A stretch of DNA of 64,000 nt, from the NCBI RefSeq assembly GCF_042850985.1, contig NZ_AP031415.1, positions 186,001-250,000 on the forward strand, written 5' to 3'. The notes under the pieces are model-generated. The model was given only the letters and a program-made list of their open reading frames with translations, was not told the origin of the DNA and searched no databases. The stretch's first letter is position 1, and the number at the start of each line of letters is the position of its first letter. Shown here piece after piece: positions 56,313 to 64,000 of the stretch. A program made the translations under genes and the position numbers. The stretch comes from Allocoprobacillus sp002160865 (GTDB taxonomy: Bacteria; Bacillota_I; Bacilli_A; Erysipelotrichales; Coprobacillaceae).

Positions 56313-57260
56313 ATGATAGAATTTTACAAGACTTTTGGAACTGAAACAAAAAAAATTGAAGCATTGGAAACAGGATGCTGGATTAATGTCATTTCACCTA
56401 CTGAAGAAGAAAAAAATTTTTTGATTGAAAATTTAGACGTTGTTCCTGAATTTGTACAGGCATCTTTGGATGAAGAAGAAAGTTCACATATTGATTTTGA
56501 TGATGACTATAATCAAACATTAGTCATTGTCGATTATCCAAGTGCCGAAGAAACTGAAGGTAAATATGATAAAATGACTTTACAGTATACAACATTACCT
56601 TTAGGTATTGTTTTAATGAAAGGATATATTATTACAATTTCTCTATATGAAAATTTAAACATTGAAGATATGGCTACAGGGAAAGTCAAAGGTATTCATA
56701 CAGAAATGAAAACAAGATTTTTATTGAAATTGTTATTAAGGATTTCTCAAAGATATTTGATTTATTTACGCCAAATTGATCGCTTATCTTCATTAACTGA
56801 GCATAAACTTCATCGATCAATGCAAAATAAAGAATTAATACAAATGTTGGGATTAGAAAAATCATTGGTTTATTTTTCAACTTCTTTAAAAACTGATGAA
56901 ATAACATTAAATAAAATCATGCGAGGAAAATTAATCAAATTATATGAGGATGATCAAGATTTATTAGAGGACGTACTGGTTGAGATTCATCAGGCTATTG
57001 AAATGTGTAATATTTATTCAAATATTTTATCTGGAACAATGGATGCCTTTGCTTCTGTTATTTCTAATAATTTAAATATTGTAATGAAGGTATTAACTGT
57101 GATTACAATTGTGATGGCTATTCCAAATATCGTTTTTAGTTTTTATGGAATGAATGTTACTGGATTACCTGGACCTGTATGGTGGGTACCAACTTTGATA
57201 GCGTTAATTGCGTGTGGTGTGGCTACATTTATTTTTATGAAAAAAGATATGTTTCATTAA
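56313..57260 (+). CDS. corA: CorA-family magnesium transporter
   Basis: A 315-residue pentameric Mg/Co channel. The large cytosolic N-terminal funnel takes residues 1-255 and includes the long stalk helix around 160-250. The two C-terminal helices are at about 260-279 and 288-308. The signature Gly-Met-Asn is at residues 279-281 in FYGMNVTGLPG. The usual basic tail is replaced by FMKKDMFH. AGGAGG lies 6 bases before the ATG and is part of a leader switch. It has its own promoter and terminator. Confidence 0.94.
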   Translation: MIEFYKTFGTETKKIEALETGCWINVISPTEEEKNFLIENLDVVPEFVQASLDEEESSHIDFDDDYNQTLVIVDYPSAEETEGKYDKMTLQYTTLPLGIVLMKGYIITISLYENLNIEDMATGKVKGIHTEMKTRFLLKLLLRISQRYLIYLRQIDRLSSLTEHKLHRSMQNKELIQMLGLEKSLVYFSTSLKTDEITLNKIMRGKLIKLYEDDQDLLEDVLVEIHQAIEMCNIYSNILSGTMDAFASVISNNLNIVMKVLTVITIVMAIPNIVFSFYGMNVTGLPGPVWWVPTLIALIACGVATFIFMKKDMFH

Positions 57261-57288
57261 GTACATTATAAAGATGTACTTTTTTTTC
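57259..57288 (+). terminator. Terminator after corA
   Basis: AAGTACAT (57259-57266) pairs with ATGTACTT (57274-57281), followed by T residues. Confidence 0.85.
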
Positions 57289-57361
57289 ATCTTTCTTTTT
57301 TTGAAAATAAAGACATGATGAAATGGAATGATGTATAATAGAAGAAAGAGGAGGAGAAAAC

Positions 57362-58834
57362 ATGGTAAGACAATTTCCAGAAGGATTTTTATGGGGTGGA
57401 GCAACTGCTGCCAACCAATATGAAGGTGGATGGAACGAGGGAGGAAAAGGAATCAGTGTTTCTGACTGTGCCAGGCATCATTTAGATGTAGATGTGCAAG
57501 ATTATAAAGCACAAAATGCCATTACAACAAAAGATATTGAAGAAGCATTACAATCAACTGATGAGTCATTATATCCCAAAAGACATGGCTCTGACGGTTA
57601 TCATCATTATAAAGAAGATATTCAACTATTTGCCCAGATGGGATTTAAGGTTTATAGAATGTCCATTGCATGGTCTAGAATCTTCCCTAATGGAGATGAT
57701 TTAGAACCAAATGAAGAAGGATTGAAATTCTATGATGATATTTTTGATGAATGTTTGAAATATGGAATAGAACCATTAGTGACAATGTCACATTATGAAC
57801 CACCAATCAATATTGTTTTAAATTATGAAGGATGGGCATCAAGAGAAGTCGTAGATATGTTTGTCAGATATGTTAAGGTCATCTGTGAAAGATATAAGGA
57901 TAAGGTCAAATATTGGCTGACATTCAATGAAGTTGATTCAATGATTAGACATCCTTATACAACAGGAGGACTTGTCGAAGACAGATTTCCAGGAAGAAAC
58001 TTTCAAGAAGTGATTTTTCAGGCGATGCATCATCAGTTTGTAGCTTCTGCCTTAGCTACGAAAATATGTCATGAAACAATACCAGGATCAAAGGTAGGAT
58101 GTATGTTGACAAAGCTTACATATTATCCATATACATGTAAACCAGAAGATGTATTACAGGCACAACAGGATATGAGAAGTACATATTGTTATAGTGATAC
58201 ACAAGTATTTGGAGAATATCCAGCATATCTTCTTGCGAAATTCAAGAATGAAGGTATTCATATTCAGATGGAAGATGGAGATTTGGATATCATGAAAAAA
58301 TATCCAGTAGACTTTGTATCATTTAGTTATTATTCATCTAGCTGTGTTGCGAAAGATGATCAAGGATTAAAGAAAACAGCTGCTAATACAATGACAGCCA
58401 TTAAAAATCCATACATTCCTTCATCTGAGTGGGGATGGCAAATTGATCCTATTGGATTAAGAGTATCTTTGGTGGATTTATATGATCGTTATAGAAAACC
58501 ATTATTTATCGTAGAAAATGGTTTAGGAGCAAAAGATGAACTTATTGATGGAACAGTGGATGATCAATATCGTATAGATTATTTTGCAGCACATTTTAAG
58601 GAAATGTTGAATGCGATAGAAATAGATGGTGTTGATTTGATGGGATATACGTCTTGGGGATGTATAGATTTAGTAAGTGAATCAACAAAACAGATGAGTA
58701 AACGCTATGGATTCATCTATGTCGATTGTGATGATTTAGGAAATGGAACATATAAACGATATAAAAAGAAATCATTTGATTGGTATAAGAAAGTCATTGA
58801 AACAAATGGAGCATGTTTGTTTGAAGGAGAATAA
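57362..58834 (+). CDS. 6-phospho-beta-glucosidase (GH1)
   Basis: A 490-residue intracellular GH1 enzyme that cleaves PTS-imported phospho-beta-glucosides such as cellobiose-6-phosphate. FPEGFLWGGATAANQYEGGWNEGGKG is the N-terminal signature (fragment). Acid/base is Glu 190 in TFNEVDS and the nucleophile is Glu 385 in IVENGLGAKD. The phosphate-binding pattern Ser...Lys...Tyr is visible in DLVSESTKQMSKRYGFI near 437. Length is normal. GAGGAGG precedes the ATG. It leads an apparent operon with a small DAK-type domain and an AEC transporter; no PTS gene is adjacent. Confidence 0.94.
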   Translation: MVRQFPEGFLWGGATAANQYEGGWNEGGKGISVSDCARHHLDVDVQDYKAQNAITTKDIEEALQSTDESLYPKRHGSDGYHHYKEDIQLFAQMGFKVYRMSIAWSRIFPNGDDLEPNEEGLKFYDDIFDECLKYGIEPLVTMSHYEPPINIVLNYEGWASREVVDMFVRYVKVICERYKDKVKYWLTFNEVDSMIRHPYTTGGLVEDRFPGRNFQEVIFQAMHHQFVASALATKICHETIPGSKVGCMLTKLTYYPYTCKPEDVLQAQQDMRSTYCYSDTQVFGEYPAYLLAKFKNEGIHIQMEDGDLDIMKKYPVDFVSFSYYSSSCVAKDDQGLKKTAANTMTAIKNPYIPSSEWGWQIDPIGLRVSLVDLYDRYRKPLFIVENGLGAKDELIDGTVDDQYRIDYFAAHFKEMLNAIEIDGVDLMGYTSWGCIDLVSESTKQMSKRYGFIYVDCDDLGNGTYKRYKKKSFDWYKKVIETNGACLFEGE

Positions 58835-58836
58835 CG

Positions 58837-59088
58837 ATGTTAGAATATAAATTTGATACACAATTACTTATTGAAGGTAAGAATTTAAACGAAGATGAAA
58901 TTCATGATTATATTACAGAACATTTTCAAGGGGACTGTTTATTGGCAGTAGGGGATGATGAACTTATCAAGATTCACTATCATACAAATGAGCCATGGCT
59001 TGTTTTAGAATATGCAGCAACACTTGGTGAAATCTATGACATTGTTGTTGAAAATATGGAAAGACAAGCTCATGGATTAAGAGGATAA
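58837..59088 (+). CDS. Stand-alone DAK/FakA-type domain protein
   Basis: An 83-residue protein. The wording YKFDTQLLIEG, GDCLLAVGDDELIKIHYHTNEPW and VLEYAATLGEIYDIVVENMERQ matches the middle or C-terminal domain of fatty-acid kinase FakA and dihydroxyacetone-kinase relatives. In FakA that domain follows the nucleotide-binding DhaL part, which is missing here. The gene starts 2 bp after the GH1 stop and ends 2 bp before the AEC gene, so it is not a leftover. A regulatory or small-molecule-binding role is possible. A conserved His (HYHT) is retained. Confidence 0.72.
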   Translation: MLEYKFDTQLLIEGKNLNEDEIHDYITEHFQGDCLLAVGDDELIKIHYHTNEPWLVLEYAATLGEIYDIVVENMERQAHGLRG

Positions 59089-59090
59089 GT

Positions 59091-60017
59091 GTGGATTTAC
59101 AAGTTATTATTTTACAGATGATACAATTATTTCTAGTGATTGCACTGGGGTATGGTTTATTAAAAATCAAGATTCTTGATGTGGAATTTAATAAACGTTT
59201 AACAAGTTTACTATTATCAGTCACAACACCAGCTTTAATTGTATCTTCTGTTTTATCAACGACTTTAGAAAAAGATATTTCAAAGATTGCTTTTGTTTTT
59301 ATTGTGGGTGTCATTATCTTTATTGTTTTACCAATACTTGGTTTTATTATTGTCAAAATAATAAAAGTACCAACGCATCAGCAAGGCTTATATATCTTTA
59401 TGACTATGTTTTCTAATATTGGATTTATGGGATTTCCAGTGATGAAATCTATTTTTGGTAACGAAGCTGTTTTTTTGACTGCTATTTTTAATATGTTATT
59501 TAATTTATTAGTCTTTACTGTAGGTATTGTTTTTATGAATTATCATTCTACAGAAAAAATTAAGATGAATGCCAGACAGCTACTTTCACCAGGAGTCATA
59601 TCATCTTTGATTGCTTTATTGATTTATTTAACAGAGATACAGGTACCCGATGTCATCGCTTCAACAATAACGATGGTAGGAGATATTACTACACCAATTG
59701 CAATGATGTTGATTGGTTCAACACTCGCAACGATTCCATTAAAAGAAGTTTTCAATGAAATCAGAGTTTATCCTTTTACCATTTTAAAACAAATCATTAT
59801 TCCTATCATTGCTTATCCAGTTTTAAGTTTCTTTATCCAAGATCCACTTATTTTAGGTGTATCCTTAATCATGATTGCAATGCCAGTAGGCAATATAGCT
59901 GTTTTATTTGCGACAGAATATCAAAAAGATGTCGCTTTAGCTGCGAAAACTGTTTTTATGACAACCTTACTTTCAATTATCACTATTCCTGTTATTGTCG
60001 CATTGTTTTTGATATAG
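59091..60017 (+). CDS. AEC family transporter (auxin efflux carrier type)
   Basis: A 308-residue membrane protein with about ten helices in two five-helix repeats. LLLSVTTPALIVSSVLS near 44 has the unwound-helix proline, MTMFSNIGFMGFPVMKSIFG near 103 is the AEC mark, and AMPVGNIAVLFATEY near 262 mirrors it. Bacterial relatives carry malate or other organic anions. The start is GTG with GAGGAT upstream. It ends the GH1-led operon. Confidence 0.88.
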   Translation: MDLQVIILQMIQLFLVIALGYGLLKIKILDVEFNKRLTSLLLSVTTPALIVSSVLSTTLEKDISKIAFVFIVGVIIFIVLPILGFIIVKIIKVPTHQQGLYIFMTMFSNIGFMGFPVMKSIFGNEAVFLTAIFNMLFNLLVFTVGIVFMNYHSTEKIKMNARQLLSPGVISSLIALLIYLTEIQVPDVIASTITMVGDITTPIAMMLIGSTLATIPLKEVFNEIRVYPFTILKQIIIPIIAYPVLSFFIQDPLILGVSLIMIAMPVGNIAVLFATEYQKDVALAAKTVFMTTLLSIITIPVIVALFLI

Positions 60018-60066
60018 TGAAAAAAGTTTTATCAATTCATAACATTTTTTAATCCATTTTATTGTA

Positions 60067-60096
60067 TTGACAATGTATTGATTTTATGAATATAAT
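60067..60096 (+). promoter_or_regulatory. Promoter of the FAD-dependent protein gene
   Basis: TTGACA (60067-60072), an 18-bp spacer, and TATAAT (60091-60096). Confidence 0.75.
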
Positions 60097-60117
60097 AAAC
60101 GAGGATTATTTAATAAT

Positions 60118-60141
60118 GCCCCAGAAATGAGGCGTTTTTTT
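60118..60141 (+). promoter_or_regulatory. Hairpin with T run overlapping the ribosome binding site
   Basis: GCC (60118-60120) pairs with GGC (60131-60133), plus C60122-G60129 and one mismatch, then seven T directly before the ATG. The only usable site, TGAGG at 60128-60132, lies in the right arm. A short attenuator or a translation-limiting stem would look like this. Confidence 0.4.
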
Positions 60142-61560
60142 ATGCAAAAGAATTATGATGTCATTATTGTTGGGGCTGGACCAGCAGGAATTATGACAAG
60201 TTATGAATTGTATTTAAAAAATCCAGAATTAAAAGTCTTACTTATTGATAAAGGACATGATGTGATGTATAGACATTGTCCAATTAAAGATAAGAAAATT
60301 AAAAGTTGTCCACAAATTAAAGAAAATGAACCAGGATGTTTACCTGCATGTTCGATTACTTCAGGGTTTGGAGGAGCAGGCGCTTATTCTGATGGGAAAT
60401 TTAATATTACAAGTGAATTTGGTGGATGGCTGACAGATTATTTAGATAATCAGGAAGTTGAAGATGTGATTCATTATGTTGATGAATTGTATTTAAAACA
60501 TGGAGCAACACGTGAAATTACAGATCCAACAACAGATAAAGTAAGAGAAATTGAAAAACGTGGATATGCGGTTGGATTAAAATTATTACGTGCCAAAGTA
60601 AGACATTTAGGAACAGAAGAAAATTTAAGAATTATGACAGAAATGTCAAATGAATTAAAAGAACATATTGATATAGCTTTTAAAACAGCTGTTAAAGATA
60701 TTATAGTAGAAGATCGTCATGTTAAGGGAATTATCTTAGAAAATGGTGAAGAAATCTATGCCCCTCATGTTGTTTTGGCACCAGGACGTGATGGATCAAC
60801 ATGGCTTGCGAAAGTGTTTAAACATCAAGGACTTGAACTCTATAACAATCAAGTGGATATTGGGGTCAGAGTTGAAACAAGTAATATTGTTATGGATGAA
60901 ATTAATCAAAATTTATATGAAGGAAAATTTGTATATAATGCTTCTGTAGGAACAAAAGTCAGAACATTCTGTTCTAATCCAAGTGGGCATGTTGTTATTG
61001 AGAATCATTCTGGAACAATGTTAGCCAATGGACATGCGTACCATGATCCAAAACTAGGAAGTCCTAATACAAACTTTGCTTTGCTTGTATCCCATGTCTT
61101 TAGTGAACCGTTTAATGAACCTAATGAATTTGCACATGAAGTAGCTAGATTAGCAAACATGTTATCACATGGAAGTATTATTGTGCAAAGATATGGGGAT
61201 ATTAAAAGAGGTCGTCGTACAACAGCCAAACGTTTAAAGGAAGGATATACTGTTCCAACCCTACCAGAAGCTGTACCGGGAGATTTAGGATTGGTATTAC
61301 CATATAATACGATGAAATCAATTATTGAAATGATTGAAGCTTTAGATCATGTTACACCTGGAATTGCCAATGAACATACTTTGCTTTATGGTGTAGAAGC
61401 CAAATTCTATTCAGCTAGACCTAAAGTAAGAGAAGGATTTGAAAGTGAAATAGATGGATTGTATGTTGGTGGTGATGGTGCTGGTTTAACAAGAGGACTT
61501 GCTCAAGCTGGAGCAAATGGTATATTAATTGCCAGACATATTATTAATAAGCAAAAATAG
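60142..61560 (+). CDS. NAD(P)/FAD-dependent oxidoreductase (COG2509-type)
   Basis: A 472-residue flavoprotein. DVIIVGAGPAGIMTSYEL is the FAD motif. CPIKDKKIKSCPQIKENEPGC near 46-67 is a Cys-rich stretch typical of this uncharacterised group. SGFGGAGAYSDGKFNIT, VVLAPGRDGSTWL, a DIGVRVE motif and the end GLYVGGDGAGLTRGLAQAGANG are also typical. The ATG at 60142 was chosen over the ATG at 60127, which has no ribosome binding site. The enzyme's substrate is unknown. It is monocistronic between promoter and terminator. Confidence 0.88.
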   Translation: MQKNYDVIIVGAGPAGIMTSYELYLKNPELKVLLIDKGHDVMYRHCPIKDKKIKSCPQIKENEPGCLPACSITSGFGGAGAYSDGKFNITSEFGGWLTDYLDNQEVEDVIHYVDELYLKHGATREITDPTTDKVREIEKRGYAVGLKLLRAKVRHLGTEENLRIMTEMSNELKEHIDIAFKTAVKDIIVEDRHVKGIILENGEEIYAPHVVLAPGRDGSTWLAKVFKHQGLELYNNQVDIGVRVETSNIVMDEINQNLYEGKFVYNASVGTKVRTFCSNPSGHVVIENHSGTMLANGHAYHDPKLGSPNTNFALLVSHVFSEPFNEPNEFAHEVARLANMLSHGSIIVQRYGDIKRGRRTTAKRLKEGYTVPTLPEAVPGDLGLVLPYNTMKSIIEMIEALDHVTPGIANEHTLLYGVEAKFYSARPKVREGFESEIDGLYVGGDGAGLTRGLAQAGANGILIARHIINKQK

Positions 61561-61584
61561 TCGAAAAAATACGACTATTTTTTT
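61553..61584 (+). terminator. Terminator after the FAD-dependent protein
   Basis: AAAAATAGTCG (61553-61563) pairs with CGACTATTTTT starting at 61572, followed by more T. Confidence 0.85.
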
Positions 61585-61657
61585 ATATCTCCATCTTGCA
61601 AGAAGCATCAAAGAAGTTTATGATATGTGAGTAGAATCTATAGGAGAAAATAAGACT

Positions 61658-63304
61658 ATGAAATATAAAAAATGGTTAAAAAATAAAAAAGTAATGATTC
61701 CAGCTGGAATGATATGTGTATTATTAACTATATATCTTATTTTATGTATTATGGCAGGAACAGGGGATTTTGTTTCTAATACAACAATTAATGGTATAAA
61801 GGTTGGACAGCTAACTCAGTCAAAAGCTATTGAAACTTTAAATCAACAATTTGAAGATGATACAGAAAAATTATTGATAAAAATGAAAGCTAAAGATCAA
61901 ACTTATACGATTGATTTCACAGGAAATGTATCTTTTGATGCTAAAAAGGGTGTGGAAAAGATTATTAAAAATAAAGGAAACTTTTTAACAAGAGGATATG
62001 ATTATTTAATGAATCATGATTTTGTTATTCCTGTAACGATTCAAAGTGAGAATCAAATGAAAGAAGCTATTCAAAAGAGTCAAATTCTTAATTATGACAC
62101 AACACAAAAGACAACTTATGGATTAGGGAAGCAGAAAATTATTTTTAAAAAAGGGCATAATGGTGAAAGAACAACTGAAAAATTAGTGATTCAACAAATT
62201 CAACAAGCTTTTAAAGATTATGATTTTCAAAAAGAAATACAGTGTCACTTAGAACAAACACATCTAGAAGACAATGAAATGCAATCAATATATAAAGAAT
62301 TAGCGACAGAAGCTAAAAATGCGACTTTAGATAAAAATAATGATTACGCTATTGTTGATGCTAAAGTGGGGGTTGCATATGATTTAGAGAAAGCTCAAGA
62401 AGTCTTTTTAAAAACAAAAGAAGGAGAAACTTTTGAAGTTTCAGCTAAGATTACGCAACCAGATATTTCTACTGAAGATTTAAAAGAGAATTTATTTAAA
62501 GATGTTTTAGGAAGTTATTCCACATATGTCAGTGGTTCATCTGTTAGAAAGAATAATGTCCGTTTAGCAGGAATAAAATGTAATTCTATCTTATTGCCGG
62601 GAGAAGAATTTTCATTCAACAAACAAGTTGGACAACGTACCACAGCCAGAGGATTTGGAGCAGCTGGAGCTTATCGAGATGGAGAAACAGTTAATGAAGT
62701 GGGTGGAGGTGTCTGTCAATCATCTTCCACATTATATAATGCAGTGTTGCTTTCTAATTTAGAAGTCACTTTAAGATCTAATCATAGCTATGTATCTAGT
62801 TATGTACCCATTGGTAGAGATGCGACTGTTTCTTGGGGTGGACCTGACTTCAAATTTAAGAATAACAGAGATTACCCTATCAAAATAGAAATGTCTTATA
62901 GTGGTAGTCGTCTGTATTGTAAGATTTTAGGAACAGATGTTGATGGAACATATGTAAAAATCACAAGTCAAAAATTATCTTCTACACCTTTTCAAACTCA
63001 ATATATTGATGATCCAACATTAGAGCTTGGAAAAGAAAAAGTTCAGACAAGTGGCTACACTGGAGCAAAAGCACAATCATATCGTTATGTCTACGATAAA
63101 AACGGAAACTTGATTTCTTCAAAGAAAGAAGCTTATAGTGTCTATAAAAAACGTGATAAAGTCGTCAAAAGAGGTACAAAGCCTGTAGAAGTTACCCCAA
63201 TTCAACCTGTACCTGAAACACCTGCTGATAATTCTACTCAGGAATCCTCTCCTCAAACACAACCTTCAACAAATCAACAACCACAGACTCCAATTATTCA
63301 ATAG
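61658..63304 (+). CDS. VanW family surface protein with PG-binding-4-like domains
   Basis: A 548-residue membrane-anchored wall protein. A basic start and one helix (about 12-33) are followed by two YkuD-associated/PG_binding_4-like domains (about 45-150 and 205-270; INGIKVGQLTQSKAIETL). The VanW domain is at about 275-420: LLPGEEFSFNKQVGQRT, GGGVCQSSSTLYNAVLLSNL, SWGGPDFKFKN. A G5-like strand region and a Pro/Gln/Thr-rich tail end the protein. VanW proteins are linked to wall modification; the reaction is not known. GGAGAA precedes the ATG. Confidence 0.9.
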   Translation: MKYKKWLKNKKVMIPAGMICVLLTIYLILCIMAGTGDFVSNTTINGIKVGQLTQSKAIETLNQQFEDDTEKLLIKMKAKDQTYTIDFTGNVSFDAKKGVEKIIKNKGNFLTRGYDYLMNHDFVIPVTIQSENQMKEAIQKSQILNYDTTQKTTYGLGKQKIIFKKGHNGERTTEKLVIQQIQQAFKDYDFQKEIQCHLEQTHLEDNEMQSIYKELATEAKNATLDKNNDYAIVDAKVGVAYDLEKAQEVFLKTKEGETFEVSAKITQPDISTEDLKENLFKDVLGSYSTYVSGSSVRKNNVRLAGIKCNSILLPGEEFSFNKQVGQRTTARGFGAAGAYRDGETVNEVGGGVCQSSSTLYNAVLLSNLEVTLRSNHSYVSSYVPIGRDATVSWGGPDFKFKNNRDYPIKIEMSYSGSRLYCKILGTDVDGTYVKITSQKLSSTPFQTQYIDDPTLELGKEKVQTSGYTGAKAQSYRYVYDKNGNLISSKKEAYSVYKKRDKVVKRGTKPVEVTPIQPVPETPADNSTQESSPQTQPSTNQQPQTPIIQ

Positions 63305-63326
63305 AGGAATTCGTTTTCCTCTTTTT
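63303..63326 (+). terminator. Terminator after the VanW gene
   Basis: AGAGGAA (63303-63309) pairs with TTCCTCT (63316-63322), followed by T. Confidence 0.8.
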
Positions 63327-63376
63327 GTTTACAAGTGATTTTATTTTGATATAATTCATATAAGGGAGTGGTAGAT

Positions 63377-64000
63377 ATGAATATAGATGGAAAATTAATA
63401 TCACAAAAAAGAAAAGATGCATTAAAAATGAAAATAGATGAATTAAAAGAACAAGGGAAAAGAATACCGAAATTAACAGTTATTTTAGTTGGTGAAGATC
63501 AAGCTAGTCAAACATATGTGCGTAATAAAGATAAAGCCTGTGCTTATGTCGGTATGCTTTCAGATATTATAAGATTGGATGAACAGACATCTCAAGAAGA
63601 ATTAGTTCGAATCATTCAATCATTGAATCAAGATGATAAAGTTGATGGTATATTGGTTCAATTACCTCTACCTTCTCATATTGATGAAGATTGTATTTTA
63701 AATACAATTGATCCTTGTAAAGATGTTGATGGGTTTCATCCATCAAATGTCGCAAAACTTGTTTTAGGTGAAAAAGGACTTGTCCCATGTACACCAAAAG
63801 GAATGATGGTTTTATTAGATGAGATTCACTATGATTTAACAGGCAAAGAAGTTGTTGTTGTAGGGCGTAGTAATATTGTTGGAAAACCTGTAGCCCTGTT
63901 ATGTTTACATAAACATGCGACAGTAACGATTGCTCATTCTCGTACAAAGAATTTACCGGATTTATGCAAACGAGCAGATGTTTTAATTGCAGCTATTGGA
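63377..64000 (+). CDS. folD: Bifunctional methylene-THF dehydrogenase/cyclohydrolase, partial
   Basis: The first 208 residues are visible; the gene runs off the right edge. The enzyme interconverts 5,10-methylene-THF, methenyl-THF and 10-formyl-THF. KLTVILVGEDQASQTYVRNKDKAC carries the catalytic Tyr-x3-Lys. DGILVQLPLPSHI and PCKDVDGFHPSNVAKL follow, then the NADP site VVVGRSNIVGKPVALL. GGGAG precedes the ATG at 63377. With serC/serA it belongs to one-carbon metabolism, though it is far from them. Confidence 0.96.
   Translation, partial: MNIDGKLISQKRKDALKMKIDELKEQGKRIPKLTVILVGEDQASQTYVRNKDKACAYVGMLSDIIRLDEQTSQEELVRIIQSLNQDDKVDGILVQLPLPSHIDEDCILNTIDPCKDVDGFHPSNVAKLVLGEKGLVPCTPKGMMVLLDEIHYDLTGKEVVVVGRSNIVGKPVALLCLHKHATVTIAHSRTKNLPDLCKRADVLIAAIG

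Overview
The window is AT-rich low-GC Firmicutes chromosome. The 16S rRNA gene, the codon usage and the gene content suggest an anaerobic gut member of the Erysipelotrichales, probably Coprobacillaceae. That placement is inference and was not checked by a search. No transposase, integrase, phage gene, CRISPR array or tRNA gene was found.

Layout. 1-5.3 kb: two flavodoxin-fold reductase genes (the first runs off the window), an M17 aminopeptidase with a GH13 glucosidase, and a PHP phosphatase. 5.5-8.9 kb: the serC-serA serine pathway operon and a lipoprotein. 8.9-13.3 kb: a TetR regulator with a near-perfect operator and a heterodimeric ABC exporter-fold pair. 14.1-17.8 kb: a ferrous-iron operon of feoA, feoA, feoB and three small membrane or Cys-rich proteins. 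18.3-26.7 kb: a mannoside/oligosaccharide locus (GH125, PTS EIIC, GH38, RpiR regulator, GH3). 26.8-32.6 kb: ispD, a GHL10-like protein, and cell-envelope or unknown genes. 32.6-37.9 kb: a candidate small RNA, a DeoR regulator, a glycyl radical enzyme with its activase, and a transaldolase-like aldolase. 37.9-46.4 kb: a CoA-disulfide-reductase/rhodanese fusion and the complete pstSCAB-phoU-phoP-phoR phosphate operon. 46.5-52.9 kb: an FAD/Rieske oxidoreductase and an rrn operon (16S-23S-5S, no spacer tRNA). 52.9-56.1 kb: an ATP-grasp / esterase / ATP-grasp operon of unknown product. 56.2-64 kb: corA behind an apparent regulatory leader peptide, GH1 phospho-beta-glucosidase, a stand-alone DAK-type domain, an AEC transporter, an FAD enzyme, a VanW protein and the start of folD.

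How the parts connect. Dyads of the form TTAG-N6-CTAA occur twice before feoA, once before the ABC pair and once in the promoter of the candidate small RNA. This suggests one metal-responsive regulon that includes an sRNA with a C-rich, anti-Shine-Dalgarno-like loop. Phosphate genes are driven from two promoters with the same box geometry. The corA leader encodes a short peptide with an acidic, proline-containing start. Its 3' end lies in a hairpin that is mutually exclusive with a hairpin hiding the corA ribosome binding site.

Start codons were often moved downstream of the longest ORF start because GTG or TTG triplets inside GGTG-type ribosome binding sites make spurious N-terminal extensions. 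Functions are assigned from motifs read by eye, without database searches.
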